From NCBI GenBank assembly GCA_900543945.1, contig UQTN01000057.1, positions 1 through 13,128 of the forward strand: a stretch of 13,128 nucleotides of DNA. Direction: 5' to 3'. The notes under the pieces are model-generated. The model was not told where the DNA came from. It was given only the letters and a program-made list of their open reading frames with translations, and did not search any database. Below, piece by piece: positions 7,240 to 13,128 of this stretch. The stretch comes from an uncultured Collinsella sp. Its GTDB lineage: Bacteria; Actinomycetota; Coriobacteriia; Coriobacteriales; Coriobacteriaceae. Position numbers and translations under genes: made by a program. The number at the start of each line of letters is the position of its first letter. The first letter of the stretch is position 1.

Positions 7240-7283
7240 AAGCGAGATGCCTGCAAGTCGCAGACATCTCGCTTGTTGTATTT
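7240..7283 (+). terminator. Intrinsic terminator of guaB
   Basis: A stem of 14-15 pairs with one C-A mismatch (AAGCGAGATG outside, CTGC/GCAG inside, loop AAGTC at 7255-7259) is followed by the U-rich tail TTGTTGTATTT. It is the only structure after guaB with a proper tail, so guaB transcripts probably end here, about 195 bases past the stop codon. Confidence 0.75.
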
Positions 7284-7291
7284 GCTATCAT
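7261..7291 (+). promoter_or_regulatory. Candidate leuS promoter
   Basis: TATCAT at 7286-7291 matches the -10 consensus in five of six positions. The -35 is weak (CAGACA at 7261-7266, or GACATC at 7263-7268 with 17-base spacing) and lies inside the guaB terminator stem. A start near 7298 would place the 119-nt hairpin at the very 5' end of the leuS transcript. Confidence 0.4.
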
Positions 7292-7308
7292 CAGTCAAGT
7301 TAACCTTA

Positions 7309-7427
7309 GGGTCGGGCGGCTTAGCTTTGTTCGCTACAAGTTCCGCACGCAAAGAAGAGCACTTAATGTGCTCTTCGTCTTGCGCAGGACTGTGCGCAGT
7401 AGCGAATAAAGCTAAGCCGACCGACCC
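7309..7427 (+). repeat. 119-nt hairpin in the leuS leader
   Basis: The arms 7309-7337 and 7399-7427 pair over 29 positions: 27 Watson-Crick, one G-U and one G-A mismatch. Inside, GAAGAGCAC (7354-7362) and GTGCTCTTC (7368-7376) form a perfect 9-bp stem around TTAAT, with partial pairing just outside it. The hairpin ends 13 bases before the leuS ribosome-binding site. No T-box consensus and no U-tract are present. It may be a regulatory leader, or a miniature inverted-repeat element; no clear target-site duplication is visible. Confidence 0.7.
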
Positions 7428-7450
7428 CATTAAAGATTAAAGGAGCTGAT

Positions 7451-10027
7451 ATGTGCGATTGCACAGATCATAAGGATGAGATCCCTGCCTACGACGCGCA
7501 GGCCATTGAGTCCAAGTGGATGAAGGCCTGGGAGGACTCCAACCTTTTTGCCGTCGACACCGACGCCAGCAAGCCCAAGAAGTACGTGCTCGAGATGTTC
7601 CCGTATCCGTCGGGCGATCTGCACATGGGCCACGCGCGCAACTATACCATCGGCGATGCCATGGCCCGTCAGGCCCGCATGCGCGGCTACGATGTTCTGC
7701 ACCCCATCGGCTTTGACGCCTTTGGCCTGCCTGCCGAGAACGCCGCCATCAAGCACAACACGCAGGCTGCCGCCTGGACGTATAAGAACATGGACCAGGC
7801 GCTCGCCACGATGAAGCGCATGGGCTTCTCCTACGATCTGGATCGCATGGTCAAGACCTGCAGCCCCGATTATTACCGTTGGGGTCAGTGGATCTTTGAG
7901 AAGTTGTGGGAAAAGGGCCTGGTCTACCGTAAGAAGAACCCGGTCAACTGGTGCCCCACCTGCAAGACCGTTCTGGCCAACGAGCAGGTCACCGAGGGCA
8001 AGTGCTGGCGCTGCGGCACCGAGCCCGAGAAGCGCGACCTTGAGCAGTGGTACTTCAAGATCACTGAGTACTCCCAGGAGCTGCTCGATGATCTGGAGAA
8101 GCTCCCCGGCTGGCCCGAGCGCGTCAAGCAGATGCAGGCCAACTGGATCGGTCGCTCCGAGGGCGCCGAGGTCGACTTTACCCTGTGCGACAAGGATGGC
8201 GAGCCCATCGAGGGCGACGAGGGCAAGATCACCGTCTTCACCACGCGTGCCGATACGCTCTTCGGTGTCTCCTTCTTTGTCCTGGCCCCCGAGTACGCTC
8301 GTCTGCACGAGCTCGTCGAGGGTACGGAGTACGAGGAGGCCGTGACCAAGATCGTCGAGGACTCCAAGCATATCTCCGCCGTCGAGCGTGCCCAGGGCAC
8401 CCTCGAGAAGCACGGTGCCTTTACCGGCCGCTACGTGGTGAACCCGGTCAACGGCGAGAAGGTCCCCGTGTGGGTTGCCGACTACGTCGTTGCCGACTAC
8501 GGCACCGGCGCCGTCATGGCCGTTCCCTGCGGCGACCAGCGCGACTTTGAGTTCGCCCGCAAGTACGACCTGCCTATTGTGCCGATTATCCTGGACGATG
8601 ACGACCGCGCTGCCGTCGAGGCCAGCGGCGAGACCATTGATACCTTCCATGCCGAGACCGTCGACTGGGATTGCGCCCATGCTGCCGAGGGCACGCTCGT
8701 TCAGTCCGGCAAGTACACCGGCATGCGTGGCGGCAAGCACTCCGAGGGCGAGGCTGCGATTGTGGCCGACCTTGAGGCCATGGGCTGCGGCCGTCGCAAG
8801 GTCGAGTTCCGTCTGCGCGACTGGCTCATCAGCCGCCAGCGCTATTGGGGCAACCCCATCCCGGCTATCCACTGCGAGCACTGCGGCATCGTGCCCGTGC
8901 CCGAGGATCAGCTGCCGGTAACGCTGCCCGAGAACCTGGACCTGGGCGCCGGCGAGACCCTCGCCGAGTGCAAGGAGTTCTACGAGACCACCTGCCCGGT
9001 CTGCGGCCGCCCGGCCAAGCGCGAGACCGATACCATGGACACCTTCACCTGCTCCAGCTGGTATTACCTGCGCTATACCGACCCGCACAACACCGAGCTG
9101 CCCTTCTCCCGCGAGGCTGCCGACCGTTGGATGCCCGTCGATAACTACGTTGGTGGCATCGAGCACGCCATTCTGCACCTGCTCTACAGCCGCTTCTTTA
9201 CCAAGGCACTGCGCGACCTGGGCCTGCTGAGCGTGGACGAGCCCTTCACCAACCTGCTGTGTCAGGGCATGGTCAAGGACGAGAACGGCGATACCATGTC
9301 CAAGTCCAAGGGCAACGTCGTTCCCCCGAGCTCGGTCATCGAGCCCTATGGTGCCGACACCATGCGTCTGGCGATCCTGTTTATCGCCCCGCCCGAGAAG
9401 GACTTCGACTGGGACCCCAAGGCCGTCGAGGGCGCCAACCGCTTCATCAAGCGCGCCTGGCGTATCGTTTGGCAGCTCGTCCAGTCCGGCGACGCCAGCG
9501 TGGCTTTCGACAAGTCCGTGCTCGACGAGGCGGCGCTCAAGCTCTATCGCGAGCGTCACCGCACCATTGCCAAGTGCACCGAGGACTATGACCGCGGCCA
9601 GTTCAACACCGCGATCTCGGCCGTCATGGAGCTCGTCAATGCGGCGAGCGCCTACCTCAACGCCACCGAGGGTGCCACCCGCGACAAGGCGCTGTGCTAC
9701 GGCGTTGCCAAGGATATCGTGAGCGTCCTTGCCCCCATCTGCCCGTTCTGGGCCGATGAACTGTGGCATGAGGCACTCGGCTGCGAGGGCAACGCCTACA
9801 CCGCCGCTTGGCCCGAGTATGACCTGGCCGAGTCCATCGAGGACACGGTGCAGATCGTCGTCCAGGTTCTCGGCAAGGTCCGTGGCCGCATCGACGTGGC
9901 CCGCGACGCCTCCAACGAGGAGATGCAGGCTGCCGCTGAGGAAGCCGTCGCCAAGTGGCTCGAGGGCAAGACGGTCGTCAAGGCCATCTGCGTGCCCGGC
10001 AAGCTGGTCAACCTGGTGGTCAAGTAA
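7451..10027 (+). CDS. leuS: Leucyl-tRNA synthetase
   Basis: An 858-residue class I synthetase that charges tRNA-Leu with leucine. AAAGGAG precedes the ATG. The HIGH signature is HMGH at 58-61 and the KMSKS loop reads TMSKS at 615-619. A zinc ribbon is formed by C168/C171 and C185/C188, and a second Cys cluster occurs around HCEHCG and TTCPVCG in the catalytic half. The CP1 editing domain is present, with TTRADTLFG and GTGAVMAVPCGDQRD ending at D365. In the latter, the usual His of the H-D-x-R-D motif is Gly361, while both Asp residues remain. The C-terminal anticodon-binding region is complete, ending in a lysine-rich VPGKLVNLVVK. Length is typical of the bacterial enzyme. Transcription likely begins at 7298 and ends at the bidirectional terminator after 10057. 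Confidence 0.98.
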   Translation: MCDCTDHKDEIPAYDAQAIESKWMKAWEDSNLFAVDTDASKPKKYVLEMFPYPSGDLHMGHARNYTIGDAMARQARMRGYDVLHPIGFDAFGLPAENAAIKHNTQAAAWTYKNMDQALATMKRMGFSYDLDRMVKTCSPDYYRWGQWIFEKLWEKGLVYRKKNPVNWCPTCKTVLANEQVTEGKCWRCGTEPEKRDLEQWYFKITEYSQELLDDLEKLPGWPERVKQMQANWIGRSEGAEVDFTLCDKDGEPIEGDEGKITVFTTRADTLFGVSFFVLAPEYARLHELVEGTEYEEAVTKIVEDSKHISAVERAQGTLEKHGAFTGRYVVNPVNGEKVPVWVADYVVADYGTGAVMAVPCGDQRDFEFARKYDLPIVPIILDDDDRAAVEASGETIDTFHAETVDWDCAHAAEGTLVQSGKYTGMRGGKHSEGEAAIVADLEAMGCGRRKVEFRLRDWLISRQRYWGNPIPAIHCEHCGIVPVPEDQLPVTLPENLDLGAGETLAECKEFYETTCPVCGRPAKRETDTMDTFTCSSWYYLRYTDPHNTELPFSREAADRWMPVDNYVGGIEHAILHLLYSRFFTKALRDLGLLSVDEPFTNLLCQGMVKDENGDTMSKSKGNVVPPSSVIEPYGADTMRLAILFIAPPEKDFDWDPKAVEGANRFIKRAWRIVWQLVQSGDASVAFDKSVLDEAALKLYRERHRTIAKCTEDYDRGQFNTAISAVMELVNAASAYLNATEGATRDKALCYGVAKDIVSVLAPICPFWADELWHEALGCEGNAYTAAWPEYDLAESIEDTVQIVVQVLGKVRGRIDVARDASNEEMQAAAEEAVAKWLEGKTVVKAICVPGKLVNLVVK

Positions 10028-10056
10028 GCGCTGCGCGCTTAACTGACGCATAAAAG

Positions 10057-10095
10057 ACGAGGGGCGATCCGGTTGGGTCGTCCCTCGTTTTGTGT
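10057..10095. terminator. Bidirectional intrinsic terminator between leuS and a convergent lipoprotein gene
   Basis: Arms ACGAGGGGCGATCC (10057-10070) and GGGTCGTCCCTCGT (10075-10088) pair in 12 of 14 positions, plus one G-U, around a GGTT loop. TTTTGTGTTG follows on the + strand, and the A-run at 10052-10055 gives a U-run on the - strand, so it can serve both converging genes. Confidence 0.85.
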
Positions 10096-10131
10096 TGTAT
10101 GACCTGCTTAGTCAGTGCGTCGCACCGTCTT

Positions 10132-10704
10132 CTACGGGATGTGTACCAGGTCCCTAAAGTAAACATTGCCCGTTTGCTCCTCGATCATCCAGATGTTGAG
10201 GTAGATGTCGTTGAGGTCATTGTTCACATCAAAGTCCGGGTCGTCGAAGGTGCCTACAAAGGTGAGCATGGCGCGCGTTTCCTCGCCTGCTGCGACCTGC
10301 TGGCGCATGCGCACATCGCGGACCACGCCGTTGACGTAGGCATAGGAGTCCACATCGCCAAACATCATGTCGACACCGGTGTTGTTGGTTACCGTAAAGA
10401 CGAGCGCGGTGTCGCCGTAGCCGTCGGTGTCCTTGCCCACGCAGGTAACATGGACGTTCTCGTCTGCCTCAAGGTCGTTAGGGAACTGTTCTTGAGGGTC
10501 GGGACCTAAGCCCTGGGGATCGTCGATGTCTTCGTCTATTTTGTCGAAGCTTACCGGGGGTTCGGTTTTCTCGATGGCTTTGGTGCTGCCACGATCCGGT
10601 TCGCATGTTCCGGTTTTGCCATCGATGTTGTTGCAGCCCGTCAGAGCGAACGAGCAGGCAGCGACGACGAGCGCGGTCGCGCAGAGGGTGCCTAGGCGTT
10701 CCAT
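10132..10704 (-). CDS. Small predicted lipoprotein of unknown function
   Basis: A 190-residue protein with a lipoprotein signal: a hydrophobic stretch after a short N-terminus, then L-T-G-C with Cys24. An acidic, proline-containing linker follows (about 30-80). The C-terminal domain, about 80-190, is beta-rich, with VFTVTNNTGVDMMFGDVDSY and AAGEETRAMLTFVG. That pattern resembles immunoglobulin-like domains of extracellular DUF4352-type lipoproteins, but I cannot name the family. The start is well supported by AAGGAGG four bases upstream. A TTGACC box on the - strand (10742-10747) could be a -35, but no good -10 is visible. It stands alone, converging on leuS, and its role is unknown. Confidence 0.82.
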   Translation of the reverse strand: MERLGTLCATALVVAACSFALTGCNNIDGKTGTCEPDRGSTKAIEKTEPPVSFDKIDEDIDDPQGLGPDPQEQFPNDLEADENVHVTCVGKDTDGYGDTALVFTVTNNTGVDMMFGDVDSYAYVNGVVRDVRMRQQVAAGEETRAMLTFVGTFDDPDFDVNNDLNDIYLNIWMIEEQTGNVYFRDLVHIP

Positions 10705-10967
10705 GGATCCTCCTTGCCGTAGAGATGCTGGAAGGTTGTGCGGTCAATGCGAGCGGCAGGCTTTCTCGCTACAGAATGCCTCTCGGCTCTAGTCTGGCCG
10801 ATGTGCGCCCAGGGATGGAATGCCCATAGGGCCCGATTCGGTCGGCACGCTGGGACGCATGGCCCGTTTTGGGACTGTTGAGGGCGCGCCGCATGGGGTT
10901 CCTCGGTCAATTGTCCTATTCTTGTGGAGAACCTGTGCGCACGCTGACCTGCAGATTCGTACTGTGC
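10705..10967. other. Intergenic region without recognisable genes
   Basis: This stretch separates the divergent lipoprotein and rimP genes. An open frame in phase with rimP runs through it from 10820, but it has no ribosome-binding site and its translation resembles no protein I know. I see no tRNA-like or other structured RNA, only short GC-rich palindromes. Confidence 0.6.
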
Positions 10968-10996
10968 TTGCGCGTTTCCGCAGCTATTGGTATAGT
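10968..10996 (+). promoter_or_regulatory. Promoter of the rimP-nusA-infB operon
   Basis: TTGCGC (10968-10973) and TATAGT (10991-10996) match sigma-70-type boxes in 4/6 and 5/6 positions with exactly 17 bases between. Transcription would begin near 11003, only about 18 bases before the leader terminator hairpin. Confidence 0.65.
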
Positions 10997-11020
10997 TTGC
11001 TTGCAAATGAAGTTGTAATT

Positions 11021-11054
11021 GAAAGAAGTGGGGTTTCGGCCCCGCTTCTTTTTT
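11021..11054 (+). terminator. Leader terminator/attenuator hairpin upstream of rimP
   Basis: A stem of about 12 pairs, whose core is GAAGTGGGG (11025-11033) with CCCCGCTTC (11040-11048), has a TTTCGG loop and runs into a six-T tract at 11049-11054. It has the form of a strong intrinsic terminator, yet it sits between the operon promoter and rimP. Most transcripts should therefore stop after about 50 bases unless readthrough is promoted. Regulation of this kind would fit an operon encoding NusA, itself a termination factor. Confidence 0.8.
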
Positions 11055-11074
11055 GTATGGATGGAGGTGCCGCA

Positions 11075-11569
11075 ATGGTCAAGACCAAGACCGAGCAGGC
11101 GATCATCGACGCGCTCGAGGCCGTCGCTCCCCAGCACGATGTCGATATTGTCGACGTTGAGCTCGTGGGCGCCACCAAGGCCCCCTGCGTGCGTGTGCGT
11201 ATCGAGGGTGCCGAGGGTCAGAGCCTGTCGCTCAACGACGTCACGGCCAATACCAAGTGGGTCGGCGACGTGATCGAGGAGCTCGACCCCATTTCTTCGA
11301 GCTACACGCTCGAGGTGTCGAGCCCGGGCATGGCGCGCCCGCTGCGCCGCCCGCGCGACTTTGCCCGCTTTGTGGGCGAGAACTGCGAGCTCACCTCCAC
11401 CGCCACCGAGGGCCGTCGCAAGTACGCCGGCAAGATTGCCGCCGCCACCGAAACGAACGTGACCCTCGAGCTCGAGGACGGCGACTCCGTCACCCTCGAT
11501 TTCTCTGATGTTAAAAAGTGCAAGTTGAAGCCCACCTATGACTTCAAGCCCGCGAAGGAAGGAAAGTAA
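11075..11569 (+). CDS. rimP: Ribosome maturation factor RimP
   Basis: A 164-residue protein needed for maturation of the 30S ribosomal subunit. The start is the ATG at 11075, with GGAGG at 11063-11067. An in-frame ATG at 11057 lacks a ribosome-binding site, and more upstream starts would cross the leader terminator. The family core is visible: VRVRIEGAEG, then YTLEVSSPGMARPLRRPRDF, where LEVSSPG-x-x-RPL is the RimP signature. A C-terminal SH3-like beta domain follows (KYAGKIAAATETNVTLEL, ending with KCKLKPTYDF). It is the first gene of the operon, one base before nusA, the standard order in bacteria. Confidence 0.96.
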   Translation: MVKTKTEQAIIDALEAVAPQHDVDIVDVELVGATKAPCVRVRIEGAEGQSLSLNDVTANTKWVGDVIEELDPISSSYTLEVSSPGMARPLRRPRDFARFVGENCELTSTATEGRRKYAGKIAAATETNVTLELEDGDSVTLDFSDVKKCKLKPTYDFKPAKEGK

Positions 11570-11570
11570 G

Positions 11571-12818
11571 ATGGCAGCATCCGACATGATGTCCGCCCTG
11601 ATGGAGCTTTGCCAGGAGAGGCACATCGACCAGCTCTACCTGATCGACCGCCTGGAGCAGTCACTCGCCAAGAGCTATGCCGAGATCCTGCATCTTGAGT
11701 GGGGCGCCAAGGTGACCATCGACCGCACCACCGGCAAGATCTACGTCTACCGCCTGGAGCCGATCGACGATTCCATGGACGAGGAGGGCAACTTCACCGA
11801 GTTCGAGGAGATCGACGTCACCCCCAAGAACACGAGCCGCATCGCCGCTCAGCATGCCAAGGCCGAGATCAACGCCATCGTGCGCAACTCCGCCCGCGAG
11901 CAGATCTACGAGGAGTTCTCCGGCCGTATCGGTGACCTCATCAGCGGTACCGTGCTGCAGTCCACCCCCGACTTCACGATCGTCAAGATTCGCGAGGGCG
12001 TCGAGGCCGAGCTTCCGCACTTCGATCAGCGCCGTTACGAGAACGAGCGCAACGAGCGTCCGATGGGCGAGCGCTACCTGCACAATCAGCACATCAAGGC
12101 CGTGATCATCGATGTTCGCGACCCCAACTCCAACCTGCAGCCGGTTCGCGGCGAGCACAGCCGTCCGCCGATTGTCATCTCCCGTACCCACCCCGAGCTC
12201 ATGCGTCGTCTGTTTGAGCAGGAGGTGCCCGAGATCTATGAAGGCACCGTCCAGATCAAGTCGATCGCCCGCGAGCCTGGCCAGCGCTCCAAGGTCGCCG
12301 TCCACTCGCTCGACGATCGCCTGGATCCCGTTGGCGCCTGCGTCGGCCCCAAGGGCAGCCGTGTTCGCGCCGTCGTGGGCGAGCTCCGTGGCGAGCGCGT
12401 CGACGTTATCTTGTGGGATGCCGATCCGGCCGTCTACGTCGCCAACGCCCTGTCGCCTGCTAAGGTCACCCGCGTCCTCATCGACGAGGAGAAGGCCTAC
12501 GCCGGCGTTATCGTGCCCGATGACCAGCTGTCCCTCGCCATCGGCAAGGAGGGCCAGAACGCCCGCCTCGCCGCGCGCCTGACCGGCTGGCACATCGACA
12601 TCAAGTCCGAGACCCTTGCCGCCGACATCCTCAAGAACGTTCCCGTTCACGAGGAGCCCGCCGCCGACCTGATCGGTGACGAGGAGGACGAGGACGTCCG
12701 TCGCTGCGAGTTCGTGTCCGAGGACGGCATCCAGTGCCGCAACCAGGCCCGTCCCGGCTCCCGTTTCTGCGGTGTCCACGACACCGACGCCTTCGATGAT
12801 GCGGAGGACCTGATCTAG
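11571..12818 (+). CDS. nusA: Transcription termination/antitermination factor NusA with Cys/His tail
   Basis: A 415-residue RNA-polymerase-binding factor controlling pausing, termination and antitermination. The ATG lies one base after the rimP stop, preceded by AAGGAAGG. Domains in order: N-terminal polymerase-binding domain (1 to about 125); S1 domain starting near GDLISGTVLQSTPDFTIVKI; KH1 with VGPKGSRVRAVVGELRGE; KH2 with AIGKEGQNARLAARLTGW. An acidic linker follows, then an unusual tail with C379, C389, C400 and H403 (C-x9-C-x10-C-x2-H) within RRCEFVSEDGIQC and GSRFCGVHD. That spacing suggests a small zinc-binding knuckle, which E. coli and Bacillus NusA lack. The E. coli-type acidic repeats are absent. 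Function of the tail is unknown. Confidence 0.97.
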   Translation: MAASDMMSALMELCQERHIDQLYLIDRLEQSLAKSYAEILHLEWGAKVTIDRTTGKIYVYRLEPIDDSMDEEGNFTEFEEIDVTPKNTSRIAAQHAKAEINAIVRNSAREQIYEEFSGRIGDLISGTVLQSTPDFTIVKIREGVEAELPHFDQRRYENERNERPMGERYLHNQHIKAVIIDVRDPNSNLQPVRGEHSRPPIVISRTHPELMRRLFEQEVPEIYEGTVQIKSIAREPGQRSKVAVHSLDDRLDPVGACVGPKGSRVRAVVGELRGERVDVILWDADPAVYVANALSPAKVTRVLIDEEKAYAGVIVPDDQLSLAIGKEGQNARLAARLTGWHIDIKSETLAADILKNVPVHEEPAADLIGDEEDEDVRRCEFVSEDGIQCRNQARPGSRFCGVHDTDAFDDAEDLI

Positions 12819-12827
12819 CGCGCGGTC

Positions 12828-12889
12828 GCGCCGGGCAGGTCCCGGCGCATCTCCCACGCTCGTTCAGTCTCTAGGCACCCAAGGTGCCA
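12828..12889 (+). repeat. Two hairpins between nusA and infB
   Basis: GCGCCGGG (12828-12835) pairs perfectly with CCCGGCGC (12841-12848), and GGCACC (12875-12880) pairs with GGTGCC (12884-12889). Neither has a U-tract, so they probably do not terminate transcription. They could be pause or RNA-processing sites separating nusA from infB expression. Confidence 0.55.
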
Positions 12890-12909
12890 GAAAGGGTAGG
12901 TGAAGTCAT

Positions 12910-13128
12910 ATGGCAAAAGTCCGTGTGTCCACCCTGGCCAAAGAGTTCGGCATGACCTCCAAGGAACTGATGGGTCATCTCGCCGAAATGAAGATTCCCG
13001 CTAAGTCCGCCTCCTCCGCCCTGGAGGACGCCTATGTCGCCATGGTCCGCAAGCAGCTCGCCTCGGTGATCGAGGCCCGCGCCCAGGAAGTCGAGGCCGC
13101 CAAGCAGGCCGAGGAGCAGGCTGCCGCC
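12910..13128 (+). CDS. infB: Translation initiation factor IF-2, N-terminal part (3' end outside window)
   Basis: The first 73 codons of infB, running off the right edge without a stop. AGGTGA lies five bases before the ATG. The translation begins MAKVRVSTLAKEFGMTSKEL, the typical IF-2 N-terminal helical domain (L-A-K-E-x-x-x-x-S-K-E-L pattern). It continues into a charged Ala/Glu/Gln-rich linker of the kind that precedes the G domain in actinobacterial IF-2. IF-2 is the GTPase that places initiator tRNA on the 30S subunit. Position after nusA confirms the rimP-nusA-infB operon; no ylxR-like gene separates them. Confidence 0.93.
   Translation, partial: MAKVRVSTLAKEFGMTSKELMGHLAEMKIPAKSASSALEDAYVAMVRKQLASVIEARAQEVEAAKQAEEQAAA

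Noticed and set aside
7368..7442. 24-codon Cys/Ser-rich leader peptide before leuS (ATG at 7368)
   Set aside because: It has no ribosome-binding site, no run of Leu codons, and lies within the right arm of the hairpin, so it is likely chance.
7309..7450. T-box riboswitch before leuS
   Set aside because: The conserved T-box sequence (GGTGGNACCGCG type) and a terminator/antiterminator pair are absent; the structure is one long symmetric hairpin.
7430..10051. An 873-codon open frame on the minus strand opposite leuS
   Set aside because: It mirrors the leuS frame; its translation is low-complexity (rich in Leu, Val, Gly, Asp, His) and shows no family. High-GC codon bias creates such frames. The same holds for minus-strand frames opposite guaB, nusA and the VTC region.
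10705..10967. Hidden tRNA or structured RNA in the gap before rimP
   Set aside because: I found no T-arm consensus, no cloverleaf and only short GC-rich palindromes expected by chance.
10820..11074. Possible 85-residue N-terminal extension of RimP
   Set aside because: The frame is open but would cross the promoter and the terminator hairpin, has no ribosome-binding site, and RimP similarity begins after the ATG at 11075.

Overview
The window looks like a chromosomal segment from a high-GC member of the Actinomycetota. A gut Coriobacteriia of the Collinsella type is my best guess, inferred from base composition, codon use and gene style rather than from a marker gene. It carries ten protein genes: eight complete, one cut by the left edge (pelG) and one cut by the right edge (infB). 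I see no rRNA, tRNA, CRISPR array or transposase.

Region 1 (1-3972, + strand) is a tightly packed, partly overlapping operon: the 3' end of pelG (Pel-type exopolysaccharide export), a CotH-family kinase-like lipoprotein with a twin-arginine-like signal, a stand-alone VTC (polyphosphate-polymerase-type) tunnel domain, and a DUF4956 membrane protein. The first two junctions overlap and the third gap is 3 bp, so the four genes probably act together at the cell envelope. This is the most system-like part of the window. Region 2 (4037-5384) holds a shortened, divergent Cys/Met-metabolism PLP-enzyme homologue and, converging on it with an 11-bp overlap, a small ModE-type DNA-binding protein.

Region 3 (5385-10027, + strand) contains guaB (IMP dehydrogenase) and leuS (leucyl-tRNA synthetase). 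The IMP dehydrogenase is not the usual bacterial type. As I recall that protein, it matches the Tritrichomonas foetus enzyme in length and in the numbering of its catalytic residues, including the two linked to mycophenolic-acid insensitivity. The 370 bp between guaB and leuS are almost entirely inverted repeats: a long imperfect palindrome, two small hairpins, an intrinsic terminator, and a 119-nt hairpin with 29-position arms just upstream of leuS.

Region 4 (10028-13128) starts with a bidirectional terminator shared by leuS and a converging small lipoprotein gene. It then holds the rimP-nusA-infB translation/transcription operon. The operon has a clear promoter followed at once by an intrinsic-terminator hairpin in the leader, which suggests attenuation. 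NusA ends in an unusual Cys/His cluster, and no ylxR gene lies between nusA and infB, where many Gram-positive genomes have it.
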